From assembly GCA_945864765.1 (NCBI GenBank), contig CAMBDR010000035.1, forward strand, positions 1-14,583: DNA of 14,583 nucleotides. The letters run 5' to 3'. Position numbers and translations under genes: made by a program. Within the stretch, counting starts at the first letter, position 1; each line of letters begins with the position of its first letter. The notes beneath the pieces are model-generated. The model was given only the letters and a program-made list of their open reading frames with translations. It was not told the DNA's origin and made no database searches. This document shows, in pieces, positions 1-6,565 of the stretch. This DNA is from Janthinobacterium lividum (GTDB taxonomy: Bacteria > Pseudomonadota > Gammaproteobacteria > Burkholderiales > Burkholderiaceae_D).

Positions 1-2
1 TG

Positions 3-161
3 TTGGGGCAAGAGATTGATAACCGTTGGCGGCCTTTGATTCGTGAAGAGTTGAGTAAAGTTGAAAAAATGCAACGTGATTTTGATTCGACTGAAGAAAT
101 TTTCAGGTTGAGTAATTCATGTTTCGGCGAAACGTCCAAATTAATGGGGAGTCTCTATTGA
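3..161 (+). CDS. C-terminal end of an unrecognised protein (partial)
   Basis: An open frame runs from the left edge to a TGA at 159-161 and gives the last 52 residues of a protein whose start lies outside the window. The segment is charged and probably helical, reading LGQEIDNRWRPLIREELSKV near the edge and ending KLMGSLY. It contains no motif I recognise, so no function is assigned. The other two plus frames hit stops within the first 40 bases, which supports this frame. The gene converges on the minus-strand coiled-coil gene that ends at 205, and an inverted repeat overlaps its last codons. Confidence 0.55.
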   Translation: MGQEIDNRWRPLIREELSKVEKMQRDFDSTEEIFRLSNSCFGETSKLMGSLY

Positions 162-195
162 GATCGCTGTTCGCTTTTCCAGCGCCTCCCCATTA
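142..195. terminator. Inverted repeat between convergent genes, possible bidirectional terminator
   Basis: TAATGGGGAG at 142-151 is the exact reverse complement of CTCCCCATTA at 186-195. A second short stem, CGCTG (165-169) with CAGCG (180-184), sits inside the loop. The structure lies between two genes that converge, at stop codons 161 (plus) and 205 (minus), which is where a shared terminator is expected. The following sequence is A/T-rich on the plus side but has no clean T-run, and the loop is long, so the terminator role is an inference. Confidence 0.4.
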
Positions 196-204
196 TTTGC
201 ATAT

Positions 205-3200
205 TTATAATTTTGCTACATGACGTGGTTCGTCTTTTTCGACGGGTTTGTCTTGGCTTTCAGTTGTTTTGCTTGAGGCATGTTTTTCAATGGTCTTCAG
301 TTGGTTTTTGCTGGCGTTTACCTTTTTGGATTCCGGTTTGGCCGCTTGTTCATTCAATGACATGAGTTGAAAAGACATTTGCAATTGCGAAGGGGCGAGG
401 GCCGCAGCAGGCGCGACTGGTGCTGCCTTGACGACAACAATCGGTTGGGGTGATAAATGCAGTGCCGCCAATACCTGCGCCGATTGCTCAGGCATACCCA
501 TAAAAAATGTCCCCATTGCGCTAATTAACAACACCAAACTGGTCAATACGGCCATGCCAAAGGTTTTACCGGTTTTGGCCGCACGCTGACCGAGGCTGGG
601 TGCTGGGGCCTCGGCTAACACCATGGAAGCGCGATGTTGCCAATCGAATGCTTTTTGGCCGGCATATTGCATACGTTGGATTAATTCTTGTGCAACCGTT
701 TCGGCTTGCTTTTTATGGTCTTCAATTTGCGCTTGCAGTGCCAAGCTCAGTTCAGTTTGGCGTGCATCTTGTTCCGCTTGTTCTTGTGCGGCAGCCAAAG
801 CGCGTTGCTCTGCCGCAATGCGGGCATCGGCCGCAAGTCGGGCTTGCGCTTGCGCATCCTGGCGTTGGCGTGCCAATTCGGCATTGGCTTGTTCAAGCGT
901 TGCGCGTTGTTGTGCTTCTTTGCACGCGGCTTGTTCCGAATGGAGTTGCGATTGAATGGCTTGCAAGGTTTGTTGCTCCATTTCGGCGCGTTGCTGTTCC
1001 AGTTCCAATTTGGCACGAATTGCTGCCAAGGCTTGTTGTTCCAGGGTGATGCGATTTTTCTCAGCCTTGGTCAAGGCCAAGTCTTCACGTGATTTTTGCA
1101 ATGCCAGTTGTGCCGCCTGGCGTTGTAATTCCACACGTGCCTGACATTGCACCAAACTATGTTTCTCGGCGGTGGATTCCGCTTCTTTTGCGGCGCGGGC
1201 GGCACGTTCGGCTTGCTCACGTGCCAAAATGGTTTCGGTACGTTCTTGTTCAGCTTGCGCCCGTGCTTGTGCTTCGGCGCAGGCGTTTTGCTCCGCTTGC
1301 AATTGTTGCCGCACGGCGTCCAACGCGGCTTGTTCGGCCTGTTGCCGTTGTTGTTCCAGATTGACTTTGGCATGCAATACGGCTTGCGCTTCTTCTTCCG
1401 TTGCCGCGCGCGCCATTTCGGCACTCGCCAACAGACGGGCTTGCTCCAGTTTTTTCTGCACCGCTTCGGCTGCGGCGCGGCTGGCTTGCGTTTGCAATTG
1501 GGCGCGGGCAGCCAATTGTTGTTCTATTTGCTGTTGTTTTTCAGCCGCTTCGCGTGCTTCTTGTTCTGCCAGGGCGCGCAGGCGGGCGCTGGCGGCTTGT
1601 TGTTGCTCGGCTTGGCTGCGTGCAAGGGCTTCAGCGCTGGCGTGTTTTTCGGCGGCGATTTTTTCTTCCAAAGCGCGTTGTGCCTGTTGTAAATTGGTCA
1701 GACGTTGTTTTTCAGCACGCGCCAACTCAAGCGCCTGGCTTGCAGCCAATTCGGCCGCCGCTGCGGCTTGCTTTTGAAACTGGGCCTGATTACTCAATTG
1801 CGCAAAATGCTGTTGTTCTGCCGCCACTTTGGCTTCCAATGCCAGGCGCGCTTCCCGTTCGATTTGCGTATTGGCTTGCAAAATGGCGGCTTGCGCTTGC
1901 TCTGCGTGCAGGCGTTTTTCGGCCTCGGCACGGGCCAGGCTCTCTTGTTCCAACTTCAATTGCAATTGGGCCAAGGTCGCTTTCTCGGCATCCAGCTTAT
2001 CCCGTTCCGCTTTGGTCAGTTCGACTGCATTACGCGCCGTGAGCAGGGCTACTTGTGCGCTCTTGCGTTGCAACTCGGCTTGAGTTTGGCTTTGTTGCAG
2101 CGCCAGTTTTTCCGCATTGGCCTTGGCTTGAATTGCTTTGCGCGCTTGCAGGTCCGCTGCTTCCCGAGCTGTCAATAAGTCGGCATACTCTTGATCGGCT
2201 TTGGCCCGGGCTTCGGCTTCTTTGCAAGCGCTTTGTTCGGCCGCGAGTTTAGCCTCTGCTGCTTGCAAAGCTTGTTTGGCGGCATCCGCGTGTTGTTTTT
2301 CAGCTTGCAATTGGGCTTGTACTGCCGCCAAAGCAGCTTGTTCATCTTGTACCCGCTGCCGCTGTACCCGTGCTAATTCTACCGATTCGCGCGCTTTCGA
2401 CACCGCCGCCTGAGCCGCTCTGGATTTGAATTCCGCCTGCAATTGGGCATGATCGCTTGCCAGCTTGCTGGCAGCGGTTTCGGTTTCCTGTGCCAACAGG
2501 GCGCGTTGATCGGCCTCTTGCTGTTGGCGCAAATACTCGGCTTCTTCGCGTTCAGCGGCAATGAGTTGTTGGGCTTGCTTGGCAGCAGCACGTTCGGATT
2601 GAATTTTTTCTTTCATTGCGGCCAGTGCTTGCAAATCGGCATTGGCGTGTTCGCGTTCTGCATTGGCCAATTCTTGCGCTTGCAGCGCTTTTAAGGCGGC
2701 AGCGGCAGCCGCTTTATTTTGCAATTCGGTTTTTTCGGCCAAGGCGGCGAGGGCTTCTTGCTCTGCTTTGTTGCGGTTTTGCGCCAAATTGACCAAATTG
2801 CGTTCTTGAATGACGCGCTGTTCGGCCATTTGCTTGGCGCGTTGTTCTTCCAAAGCGCGTTGTTCGGCCAATTGGGCGGCTGCGCGTTCGGCTTCCTGGC
2901 GCTGTTGTGCTTCCGTGGCGGCGCGGTTTTCTGCCTGCATGCGCTGTTTGGCTTGTTGATCGGCATAGTGCTCGGCTTCAATCCGGGCCAAACTGGCGCT
3001 TTGTAATTGGCGTTCGATTTGAATGCGTGCTTCGGTTGCGCCGCGAATTCTTTCATCCGCTTCGCGTCGGGCTTGTGCCGTGAGGGCGGCAATGCTTTCT
3101 GAGCGATGCCTTTGATCAGCCGCTTCTTGTAATTCTGCTTCTGATTTCAAACGTAAATACAGGGCTTCCGATGCCAAACGGTCTGATTCCGCACGGGATT

Positions 3201-4038
3201 GTGCAGCCGCTTCATTTTCACGTTCAATTGTGCTTCTGGCACGTGCTTCTTCTCGGGCGCGAATTTCCGCAGCAGTGCGATCCAATTCTGATTTGAACGC
3301 CGTCACATCGTCATTTTGACGCTGCTTGGTGATGACGACGGCGTCATGGGTAATAGAAGCTAATTTCTCAGCCTGTTGTTGGGCGCTGGTTTCAGCTTGC
3401 TCGCGATCTCTGGCCAAAGAGGTCAGGCGGGCATCGGTTTCTGCCCGAATCGCAATCGCTTGTTTGGCGGTATGCATGGCGTGAATGCGTTCATGCGCTT
3501 CCATTTTCGCTTGCGCCGTGCGTTGGATCATTTCTTCCGCCACCGCACTGGCGCGAATGGCCGATTCCGAATCAACTGTAATTTGTTCGGTGGCGCGCAG
3601 GCGGGCTTCACTTTCGGCCTTGGCACGAGCCTCGGCTGCCTGACGCAAATGGGTATCGGCTTCGATGCGAGCGCGGATTTCAGTAATCTCTTTATTCACC
3701 GCCAACGTCTTGGCTTCGCTGGCAGCGTAGGCTTGACGATCTGCTTCCAGTCGTGCCCGGCTGGCTTCAATTGCTTCCTGGGCAGCTTTTGCATTTTGCA
3801 AGGCGGCTGCTGCGGCGGCGGCATCGGTTTTTGCCTTGGCTTCGGCTAATTCACGTGCTCTGGCTTCAGCATGGGCGCGGTTTTCTGCCGCGAAACTGGC
3901 TTTGGCTTCGGCTTCCACCCGGGCAATGGCTTCATGAATAGCCTTCAATTCCGCTTGAGCGCGGTTGTTGCCCCCATCAGTCTGGTGCAAATCGTTGTCG
4001 CTGCTTGCGTTTGCCCGGGTATTTTGCGTCGTGCTCAT
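205..4038 (-). CDS. Giant coiled-coil protein with C-terminal membrane anchor (1277 aa)
   Basis: I do not recognise a family. Residues 1 to about 20 are polar. From about 25 to 1125 the chain is almost uninterrupted helix, very rich in Ala, Gln, Glu and Arg, nearly free of Pro and Gly, and typical of a long coiled coil. A hydrophobic segment at about 1161-1182 (GMAVLTSLVLLISAMGTFFM) follows basic residues (GQRAAKTGK), so the coil should be cytoplasmic and the last 95 residues (Ala/Pro-rich, then Lys-rich, ending RHVAKL) periplasmic. No signal peptide is seen. Only four Cys occur (605, 920, 965, 1039). Internal repeats are listed separately. Start: the ATG at 4036-4038 has AGGAG at 4045-4049 with a six-base gap; the frame also runs up to a TTG at 4122, but that lacks a ribosome binding site and lies upstream of a sigma-28-like -10 element. 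The gene is divergent from flhDC, which hints at a motility-linked scaffold. TolA-like or cell-pole organiser proteins are alternatives. Confidence 0.85.
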   Translation of the reverse strand: MSTTQNTRANASSDNDLHQTDGGNNRAQAELKAIHEAIARVEAEAKASFAAENRAHAEARARELAEAKAKTDAAAAAAALQNAKAAQEAIEASRARLEADRQAYAASEAKTLAVNKEITEIRARIEADTHLRQAAEARAKAESEARLRATEQITVDSESAIRASAVAEEMIQRTAQAKMEAHERIHAMHTAKQAIAIRAETDARLTSLARDREQAETSAQQQAEKLASITHDAVVITKQRQNDDVTAFKSELDRTAAEIRAREEARARSTIERENEAAAQSRAESDRLASEALYLRLKSEAELQEAADQRHRSESIAALTAQARREADERIRGATEARIQIERQLQSASLARIEAEHYADQQAKQRMQAENRAATEAQQRQEAERAAAQLAEQRALEEQRAKQMAEQRVIQERNLVNLAQNRNKAEQEALAALAEKTELQNKAAAAAALKALQAQELANAEREHANADLQALAAMKEKIQSERAAAKQAQQLIAAEREEAEYLRQQQEADQRALLAQETETAASKLASDHAQLQAEFKSRAAQAAVSKARESVELARVQRQRVQDEQAALAAVQAQLQAEKQHADAAKQALQAAEAKLAAEQSACKEAEARAKADQEYADLLTAREAADLQARKAIQAKANAEKLALQQSQTQAELQRKSAQVALLTARNAVELTKAERDKLDAEKATLAQLQLKLEQESLARAEAEKRLHAEQAQAAILQANTQIEREARLALEAKVAAEQQHFAQLSNQAQFQKQAAAAAELAASQALELARAEKQRLTNLQQAQRALEEKIAAEKHASAEALARSQAEQQQAASARLRALAEQEAREAAEKQQQIEQQLAARAQLQTQASRAAAEAVQKKLEQARLLASAEMARAATEEEAQAVLHAKVNLEQQRQQAEQAALDAVRQQLQAEQNACAEAQARAQAEQERTETILAREQAERAARAAKEAESTAEKHSLVQCQARVELQRQAAQLALQKSREDLALTKAEKNRITLEQQALAAIRAKLELEQQRAEMEQQTLQAIQSQLHSEQAACKEAQQRATLEQANAELARQRQDAQAQARLAADARIAAEQRALAAAQEQAEQDARQTELSLALQAQIEDHKKQAETVAQELIQRMQYAGQKAFDWQHRASMVLAEAPAPSLGQRAAKTGKTFGMAVLTSLVLLISAMGTFFMGMPEQSAQVLAALHLSPQPIVVVKAAPVAPAAALAPSQLQMSFQLMSLNEQAAKPESKKVNASKNQLKTIEKHASSKTTESQDKPVEKDEPRHVAKL
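994..1302 (-). repeat. Internal coding repeat, copy 2 (residues 913-1015)
   Basis: This is the second copy of the roughly 103-residue module. Its beginning recurs once more at residues 1032-1056 (bases 871-945), 119 residues or 17 heptads further on, again with the Cys (1039) in the same place. A shorter module, x-L/F-Q/K-x-K/Q-A followed by an ELA/ELT.AE stretch, recurs at residues 438, 536, 655, 753, 847 and 970; the first three spacings are 98, 119 and 98, all multiples of seven. Confidence 0.65.
1939..2247 (-). repeat. Internal coding repeat, copy 1 (residues 598-700)
   Basis: Residues 598-700 of the coiled-coil protein align without gaps to residues 913-1015, an offset of 315 residues, exactly 45 heptads. 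By eye about half of the positions are identical. Shared landmarks are the AC.EA.AR.A block with Cys605 and Cys920, the LAREA/LAREQ region, and ELQR followed by LTKAE. The spacing keeps the heptad register, as duplication within a coiled coil requires. Confidence 0.7.
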
Positions 4039-4105
4039 CGTCAACTCCTGTGAAGTCATACTACTAACCAGTGAATCATGCTTGCCAGATGGCGGATAAG
4101 TCACA

Positions 4106-4132
4106 TTATCGGCGGTGGGCAAAAAAGTCAGT
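4106..4132 (-). promoter_or_regulatory. Possible sigma-28 promoter for the coiled-coil gene
   Basis: The minus strand reads GCCGATAA at 4113-4106, a perfect match to the enterobacterial FliA -10 element, placed so that transcription would begin about 60 bases before the ATG at 4038. The -35 side is poor: at the normal 11-base spacing it reads ACTGACTT, and a better-looking CTGACTTTT is two bases too close. The site is therefore a candidate only. Confidence 0.35.
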
Positions 4133-4216
4133 GCCAGAAAAAGGGGATGAAATGGGGCTATTTCTCGGGTTTGTCAAAAATCCGGGAAAAAAATCAAATT
4201 TTTTTTCAAAAAGCCC

Positions 4217-4243
4217 TAAAGTTTGCATTTGTTGCGCCGATAC
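4217..4243 (+). promoter_or_regulatory. Sigma-28 (FliA) promoter 1 upstream of flhDC
   Basis: TAAAGTTT at 4217-4224, an 11-base spacer, then GCCGATAC at 4236-4243. Against the known FliA consensus TAAAGTTT-N11-GCCGATAA this is 15 of 16 with exact spacing. It is preceded by CC and an A/T-tract, as are the next two copies, and followed by TTAG at 4248-4251. Confidence 0.8.
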
Positions 4244-4289
4244 AGCATTAGGAAGCGGGTAATGCGAACAATTTTTTTGAAAAAAGTCC

Positions 4290-4316
4290 TAAAGTTCTTA
4301 AAAATTGTGCCGTTAA
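4290..4316 (+). promoter_or_regulatory. Sigma-28 (FliA) promoter 2 upstream of flhDC
   Basis: TAAAGTTC at 4290-4297, an 11-base spacer, then GCCGTTAA at 4309-4316: 14 of 16 against the FliA consensus with exact spacing. It begins 73 bases after promoter 1. TTAG follows near the expected start site. Confidence 0.75.
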
Positions 4317-4366
4317 GTCCCTTAGAGAGGACGAAAAAAATATTTAAAATTTTTTCCATCCAACCC

Positions 4367-4393
4367 TAAAGTTCTTCAAAACGCTGCCGATAA
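4367..4393 (+). promoter_or_regulatory. Sigma-28 (FliA) promoter 3 upstream of flhDC
   Basis: TAAAGTTC at 4367-4374, an 11-base spacer, then GCCGATAA at 4386-4393: 15 of 16 against the FliA consensus with exact spacing. It begins 77 bases after promoter 2. Transcription from here would give flhD a leader of roughly 275 bases that includes the palindromes at 4490-4578. Confidence 0.8.
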
Positions 4394-4489
4394 CTGTTTT
4401 AGATGCGCGAAATTGGGTCGATTTATAAAATTCCTTTATCGCAATAGCTTGTAATGTAGTAAGTTTTGCACACAATTTGAAATCTTTCG

Positions 4490-4524
4490 CCAGGTCAACC
4501 TGGTGCCAAGTAAGACTGCCTGGT
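4490..4524. promoter_or_regulatory. CCAGGT/ACCTGG operator-like cluster
   Basis: CCAGGT (4490-4495) and ACCTGG (4498-4503) form a perfect inverted repeat with a two-base centre. CCTGGT occurs at 4499-4504 and again at 4519-4524, exactly 20 bases or about two helical turns later. This could be a protein binding site controlling flhDC or, in a transcript from the sigma-28 promoters, an RNA hairpin. No known regulator is assigned. Confidence 0.4.
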
Positions 4525-4542
4525 ATTTGTAAGATAAATACC
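4522..4542. repeat. Palindrome GGTATTT-N7-AAATACC in the flhD leader
   Basis: Seven-base arms at 4522-4528 and 4536-4542 are exact reverse complements around a seven-base centre. The GTATTT/AAATAC arm sequence is shared with the next palindrome, whose centre is 34 bases away, suggesting paired operator sites or tandem RNA hairpins. Confidence 0.55.
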
Positions 4543-4553
4543 TACGGCGGTCA

Positions 4554-4578
4554 TGTATTTTTTCCTGTGAAAAATACA
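4554..4578. repeat. Palindrome TGTATTTTT-N7-AAAAATACA in the flhD leader
   Basis: Nine-base arms at 4554-4562 and 4570-4578 are exact reverse complements around a seven-base centre (TCCTGTG). The site lies about 100 bases before flhD. The arms are A/T-rich, so as RNA it would be a weak hairpin; as DNA it would suit a dimeric regulator. Confidence 0.55.
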
Positions 4579-4676
4579 GAATTCCACCTATTCTCTCCTT
4601 CATCATCCAAGTTCAGAATCTATCTCACTGGCAACGAAAACACGATGCCAGCTTAACCGGATCGAGGAGAATGAAA

Positions 4677-4994
4677 ATGACTGCAAACGATATGATGGCT
4701 GAAATTCGTGACGCCAACCTGAGCTACCTGATGCTGGCCCAACAAATGATCCGTTCCGATAAGGCTACGGCAATCTTTCGGCTCGGCATTAGTCAAGACA
4801 TTGCTGATTTGATCGAAGGCATGAGCAATGCACAAATTCTGAAGTTGGCTGGTTCGAACATGATGTTGGCCCGCTTTCGCTTTGACGACAGCGCTATCCT
4901 GGTCATGCTCACCAACCATAATAAAGAACGCTCGCTGGCACATTCCCACGCAGCAATCTTGATGGCAGGGCAAGCATTGGAAGAAATTGCGTAA
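4677..4994 (+). CDS. flhD: Flagellar master regulator subunit FlhD
   Basis: FlhD binds FlhC to form the FlhD4C2 complex that activates class 2 flagellar operons with sigma-70 RNA polymerase. The 105-residue product has the family core: INLSYL-like NLSYLMLAQQMIRSDKATAIFRLG at about residues 14-37, then a segment ending ARFRFDD, close to the enterobacterial HFRFD. Its length is near the usual 105-119. AGGAG at 4665-4669 is only one base from the first ATG (4671) but seven from the ATG at 4677, so 4677 is chosen; using 4671 would add two residues. flhC follows after 80 bases. Upstream lie three sigma-28-type promoters and two palindromes, which imply feedback control by FliA. Confidence 0.93.
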   Translation: MTANDMMAEIRDANLSYLMLAQQMIRSDKATAIFRLGISQDIADLIEGMSNAQILKLAGSNMMLARFRFDDSAILVMLTNHNKERSLAHSHAAILMAGQALEEIA

Positions 4995-5074
4995 TCCGGA
5001 AGGATACGCTCCAGATTTCCAATCAGGCGATTTTGTAACGAAGAACATTTATCTTCATTTAAGAGGTGACTCAA

Positions 5075-5638
5075 ATGGCAAAGAAAAGCGTAATTTCCGA
5101 AGCACACGAAATTCAACTCGCAATTGAATTAATCAAGCTGGGTGCGCGCTTGCAATTGTTGGAAACCGAAGTCGCGTTGTCGCGGGAACGTCTGCTATCC
5201 TTATATAAAGAATTGCGTGGGGTTTCGCCACCGAAGGGGATGTTGCCTTTTTCGACCGATTGGTTCTTGACCTGGCAGCCCAATATTCATGCTTCTTTAT
5301 TTATGAATATCTATAAGTATTTGGTTAATCATGCTAATATTTCTGGCATTGAAGCGGTCATGAAAGCGTATAAACTCTATCTCGAACAGGTGCAATGTCA
5401 GGTGCCGGACGATGAAGAATCCGTGCTCTCGTTGACACGTGCATGGACATTGGTACGCTTCTTTAAAAGCAAAATGTTGTCCACCGCTTGCTGTAAAGAA
5501 TGCGGCGGCAATTTTGTCGTAAATTCTTTGGATTTGCATAAAAATTATGTTTGTGGTTTGTGCCATATGCCTTCGCGCGCTGGCAAAACCAAGAAATTAA
5601 GGGATGCCAATGCAGAAACGCAAGCCATTGCAGCGTGA
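5075..5638 (+). CDS. flhC: Flagellar master regulator subunit FlhC
   Basis: FlhC is the DNA-contacting partner of FlhD. The 187-residue product carries the zinc-binding cysteines: CxxC at residues 140/143 (CCKEC) and 160/163 (VCGLC). Each is shifted by exactly three from Cys137/140/157/160 of the E. coli protein. Other family features are the LLETEVALSRERLLSLYKEL helix at about 28-47 and the PPKGMLPFSTDWF stretch at about 52-64. The ATG at 5075 has AGAGG at 5062-5066, eight bases away; a GTG at 5066 overlaps that site and would add three residues. The gene ends with TGA at 5636-5638, and the methyltransferase frame continues from the next codon in the same reading frame. Confidence 0.95.
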   Translation: MAKKSVISEAHEIQLAIELIKLGARLQLLETEVALSRERLLSLYKELRGVSPPKGMLPFSTDWFLTWQPNIHASLFMNIYKYLVNHANISGIEAVMKAYKLYLEQVQCQVPDDEESVLSLTRAWTLVRFFKSKMLSTACCKECGGNFVVNSLDLHKNYVCGLCHMPSRAGKTKKLRDANAETQAIAA

Positions 5639-5656
5639 TTGCTGCCCACCGCAGTG

Positions 5657-6415
5657 ATGGGCGTGTTGCGCCTGCCTGCAATACGGGCTTTGGCGATTCA
5701 ATGTATCAGTTTGGCCGTGGTATTTGGTTTGGCACGTTTTAGCTGGGCCATGCTGGGTGTGAAGATGGATGTGCTTGTTGCTGTTGTACTACAAGGACTT
5801 TTGGCGGCGATCGGTGCGCGTTTGGCTCGCCTGGCAGTGTGGTGGATGTTGATTCAGTTGCTTTTGCCGATTGCATTATTGCTTACTTGGTTGCTCCACG
5901 TTCCCAACATTATTTTTTTACTGAGCTTCATTTTTCTGCTTGTTTTATATTGGTCTTGTTTTCGAACTCAGGTTCCGTACTACCCTTCAAATCGCTTTGC
6001 CCGCGATGCTCTGTTATCCTTCATTCCGCCCGATCAAGCGCTTCAATTTATTGATATTGGCAGCGGTTTAGGGGGATTACCACTTCATTTGGCACGGGTT
6101 CGCCCTTTATGTAACTGTTTTGGTATTGAATTAGCCCCACTGCCATGGTTGATCAGTTATCTGCGTGCACGCCTTGGCCGGGTATCCGTTCAGTTTTTGC
6201 GTGGTGACTACTGCGCGCTCGATTTTTCCCGATATGACATCGTTTTTGCCTACTTATCGCCAGCAGCAATGAGCCAATTGTGGCATAAAGCCAGTAGCGA
6301 AATGCGTTCGGGAGCCTTGCTGTTAAGCTATGAATTTATAATTTTTGAACAAGCACCCAGCTTGATAATGAATGATCCGCGTGGCGGTCCTGCACTATAC
6401 GGTTGGCAGTTTTGA
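5657..6415 (+). CDS. Membrane-anchored class I SAM-dependent methyltransferase, flhC-linked
   Basis: The 252-residue product begins with about four hydrophobic segments (roughly residues 10-30, 40-58, 60-80 and 84-100), followed by a compact SAM-binding domain. Motif I is FIDIGSGLGG at about 131-140, an acidic residue ends the second strand (FGIEL, Glu158), and RGD at 182-184 precedes a YDIVFAYLSP strand. The N-terminal membrane part, DxGSGxG...GxEL pattern and C-terminal LYGWQF resemble the FAM173/ATPSCKMT lysine methyltransferase group; this is resemblance by eye. The substrate is unknown. The frame is open from the codon after the flhC stop (TTG at 5639), so translation may restart there, at GTG 5654 or at ATG 5657; none has a clear ribosome binding site. 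ATG is chosen by codon preference alone. Position between flhC and motA suggests, but does not show, a motility role. Confidence 0.8.
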   Translation: MGVLRLPAIRALAIQCISLAVVFGLARFSWAMLGVKMDVLVAVVLQGLLAAIGARLARLAVWWMLIQLLLPIALLLTWLLHVPNIIFLLSFIFLLVLYWSCFRTQVPYYPSNRFARDALLSFIPPDQALQFIDIGSGLGGLPLHLARVRPLCNCFGIELAPLPWLISYLRARLGRVSVQFLRGDYCALDFSRYDIVFAYLSPAAMSQLWHKASSEMRSGALLLSYEFIIFEQAPSLIMNDPRGGPALYGWQF

Positions 6416-6418
6416 CAC

Positions 6419-6464
6419 GCCAGCCACGTTATTTGCTTGCTGGCCAGCCAATCTCACGTTATTG
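6419..6464 (+). repeat. Imperfect direct duplication between methyltransferase and motA
   Basis: GCCAGCCA occurs at 6419-6426 and 6443-6450, and CACGTTATT at 6425-6433 and 6455-6463, so a block of about 16 bases is duplicated with a small insertion. GCCAGC (6419-6424) can also pair with GCTGGC (6439-6444). It starts just after the methyltransferase stop and might act as a weak terminator or processing hairpin. No T-run follows. Confidence 0.4.
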
Positions 6465-6565
6465 TAGCCCAGATGATCTATCATTAAGTTTGCTGAGCTT
6501 GTTAACCCTGGGTGGTCGATGAAATACATCCGGCCTTGATCCATTTTTTTGCGGAGACTCTCAAC

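Larger units (their letters stand above)
4039..4676. promoter_or_regulatory. Divergent regulatory region between the coiled-coil gene and flhDC
   Basis: This 638-base stretch carries no convincing gene. It is A/T-rich from about 4180 to 4480, with long A and T runs in front of each of three sigma-28-type promoters. From about 4485 to 4580 it holds an operator-like CCAGGT/ACCTGG cluster and two palindromes. The flhD ribosome binding site closes the region. On the minus strand it contains the ribosome binding site and a possible sigma-28 promoter of the coiled-coil gene. I found no convincing sigma-70 promoter for flhDC by eye. Confidence 0.8.

Noticed and set aside
600..3849. Many plus-strand and other-frame open frames inside the coiled-coil gene, up to about 210 codons.
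   Set aside because: They are shadows of a low-complexity, Ala/Gln/Glu-rich gene whose biased codons suppress stops; their products are Cys/Leu/Ala-rich and resemble no real protein.
4039..4122. N-terminal extension of the coiled-coil gene to a TTG at 4122 (28 extra residues).
   Set aside because: No ribosome binding site at the TTG, whereas the ATG at 4038 has AGGAG at ideal distance; the TTG also lies upstream of the candidate -10 element.
4071..4262. 63-codon plus-strand open frame overlapping the coiled-coil start and the first sigma-28 promoter.
   Set aside because: No ribosome binding site, and it covers regulatory DNA on both strands.
4403..4447. Tiny 14-codon frame after the third sigma-28 promoter that could be a leader peptide.
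   Set aside because: No ribosome binding site and no attenuator-like codon pattern.
4565..4579. LexA-like CTGT...ACAG in front of flhD.
   Set aside because: The arms are separated by seven bases instead of the eight of the enterobacterial LexA box; the site is better explained by the longer palindrome at 4554-4578.
6484..6522. TTAAGTTT followed by GTCGATGA as a motA sigma-28 promoter.
   Set aside because: The elements are more than 20 bases apart instead of 11 and the -10 match is poor.
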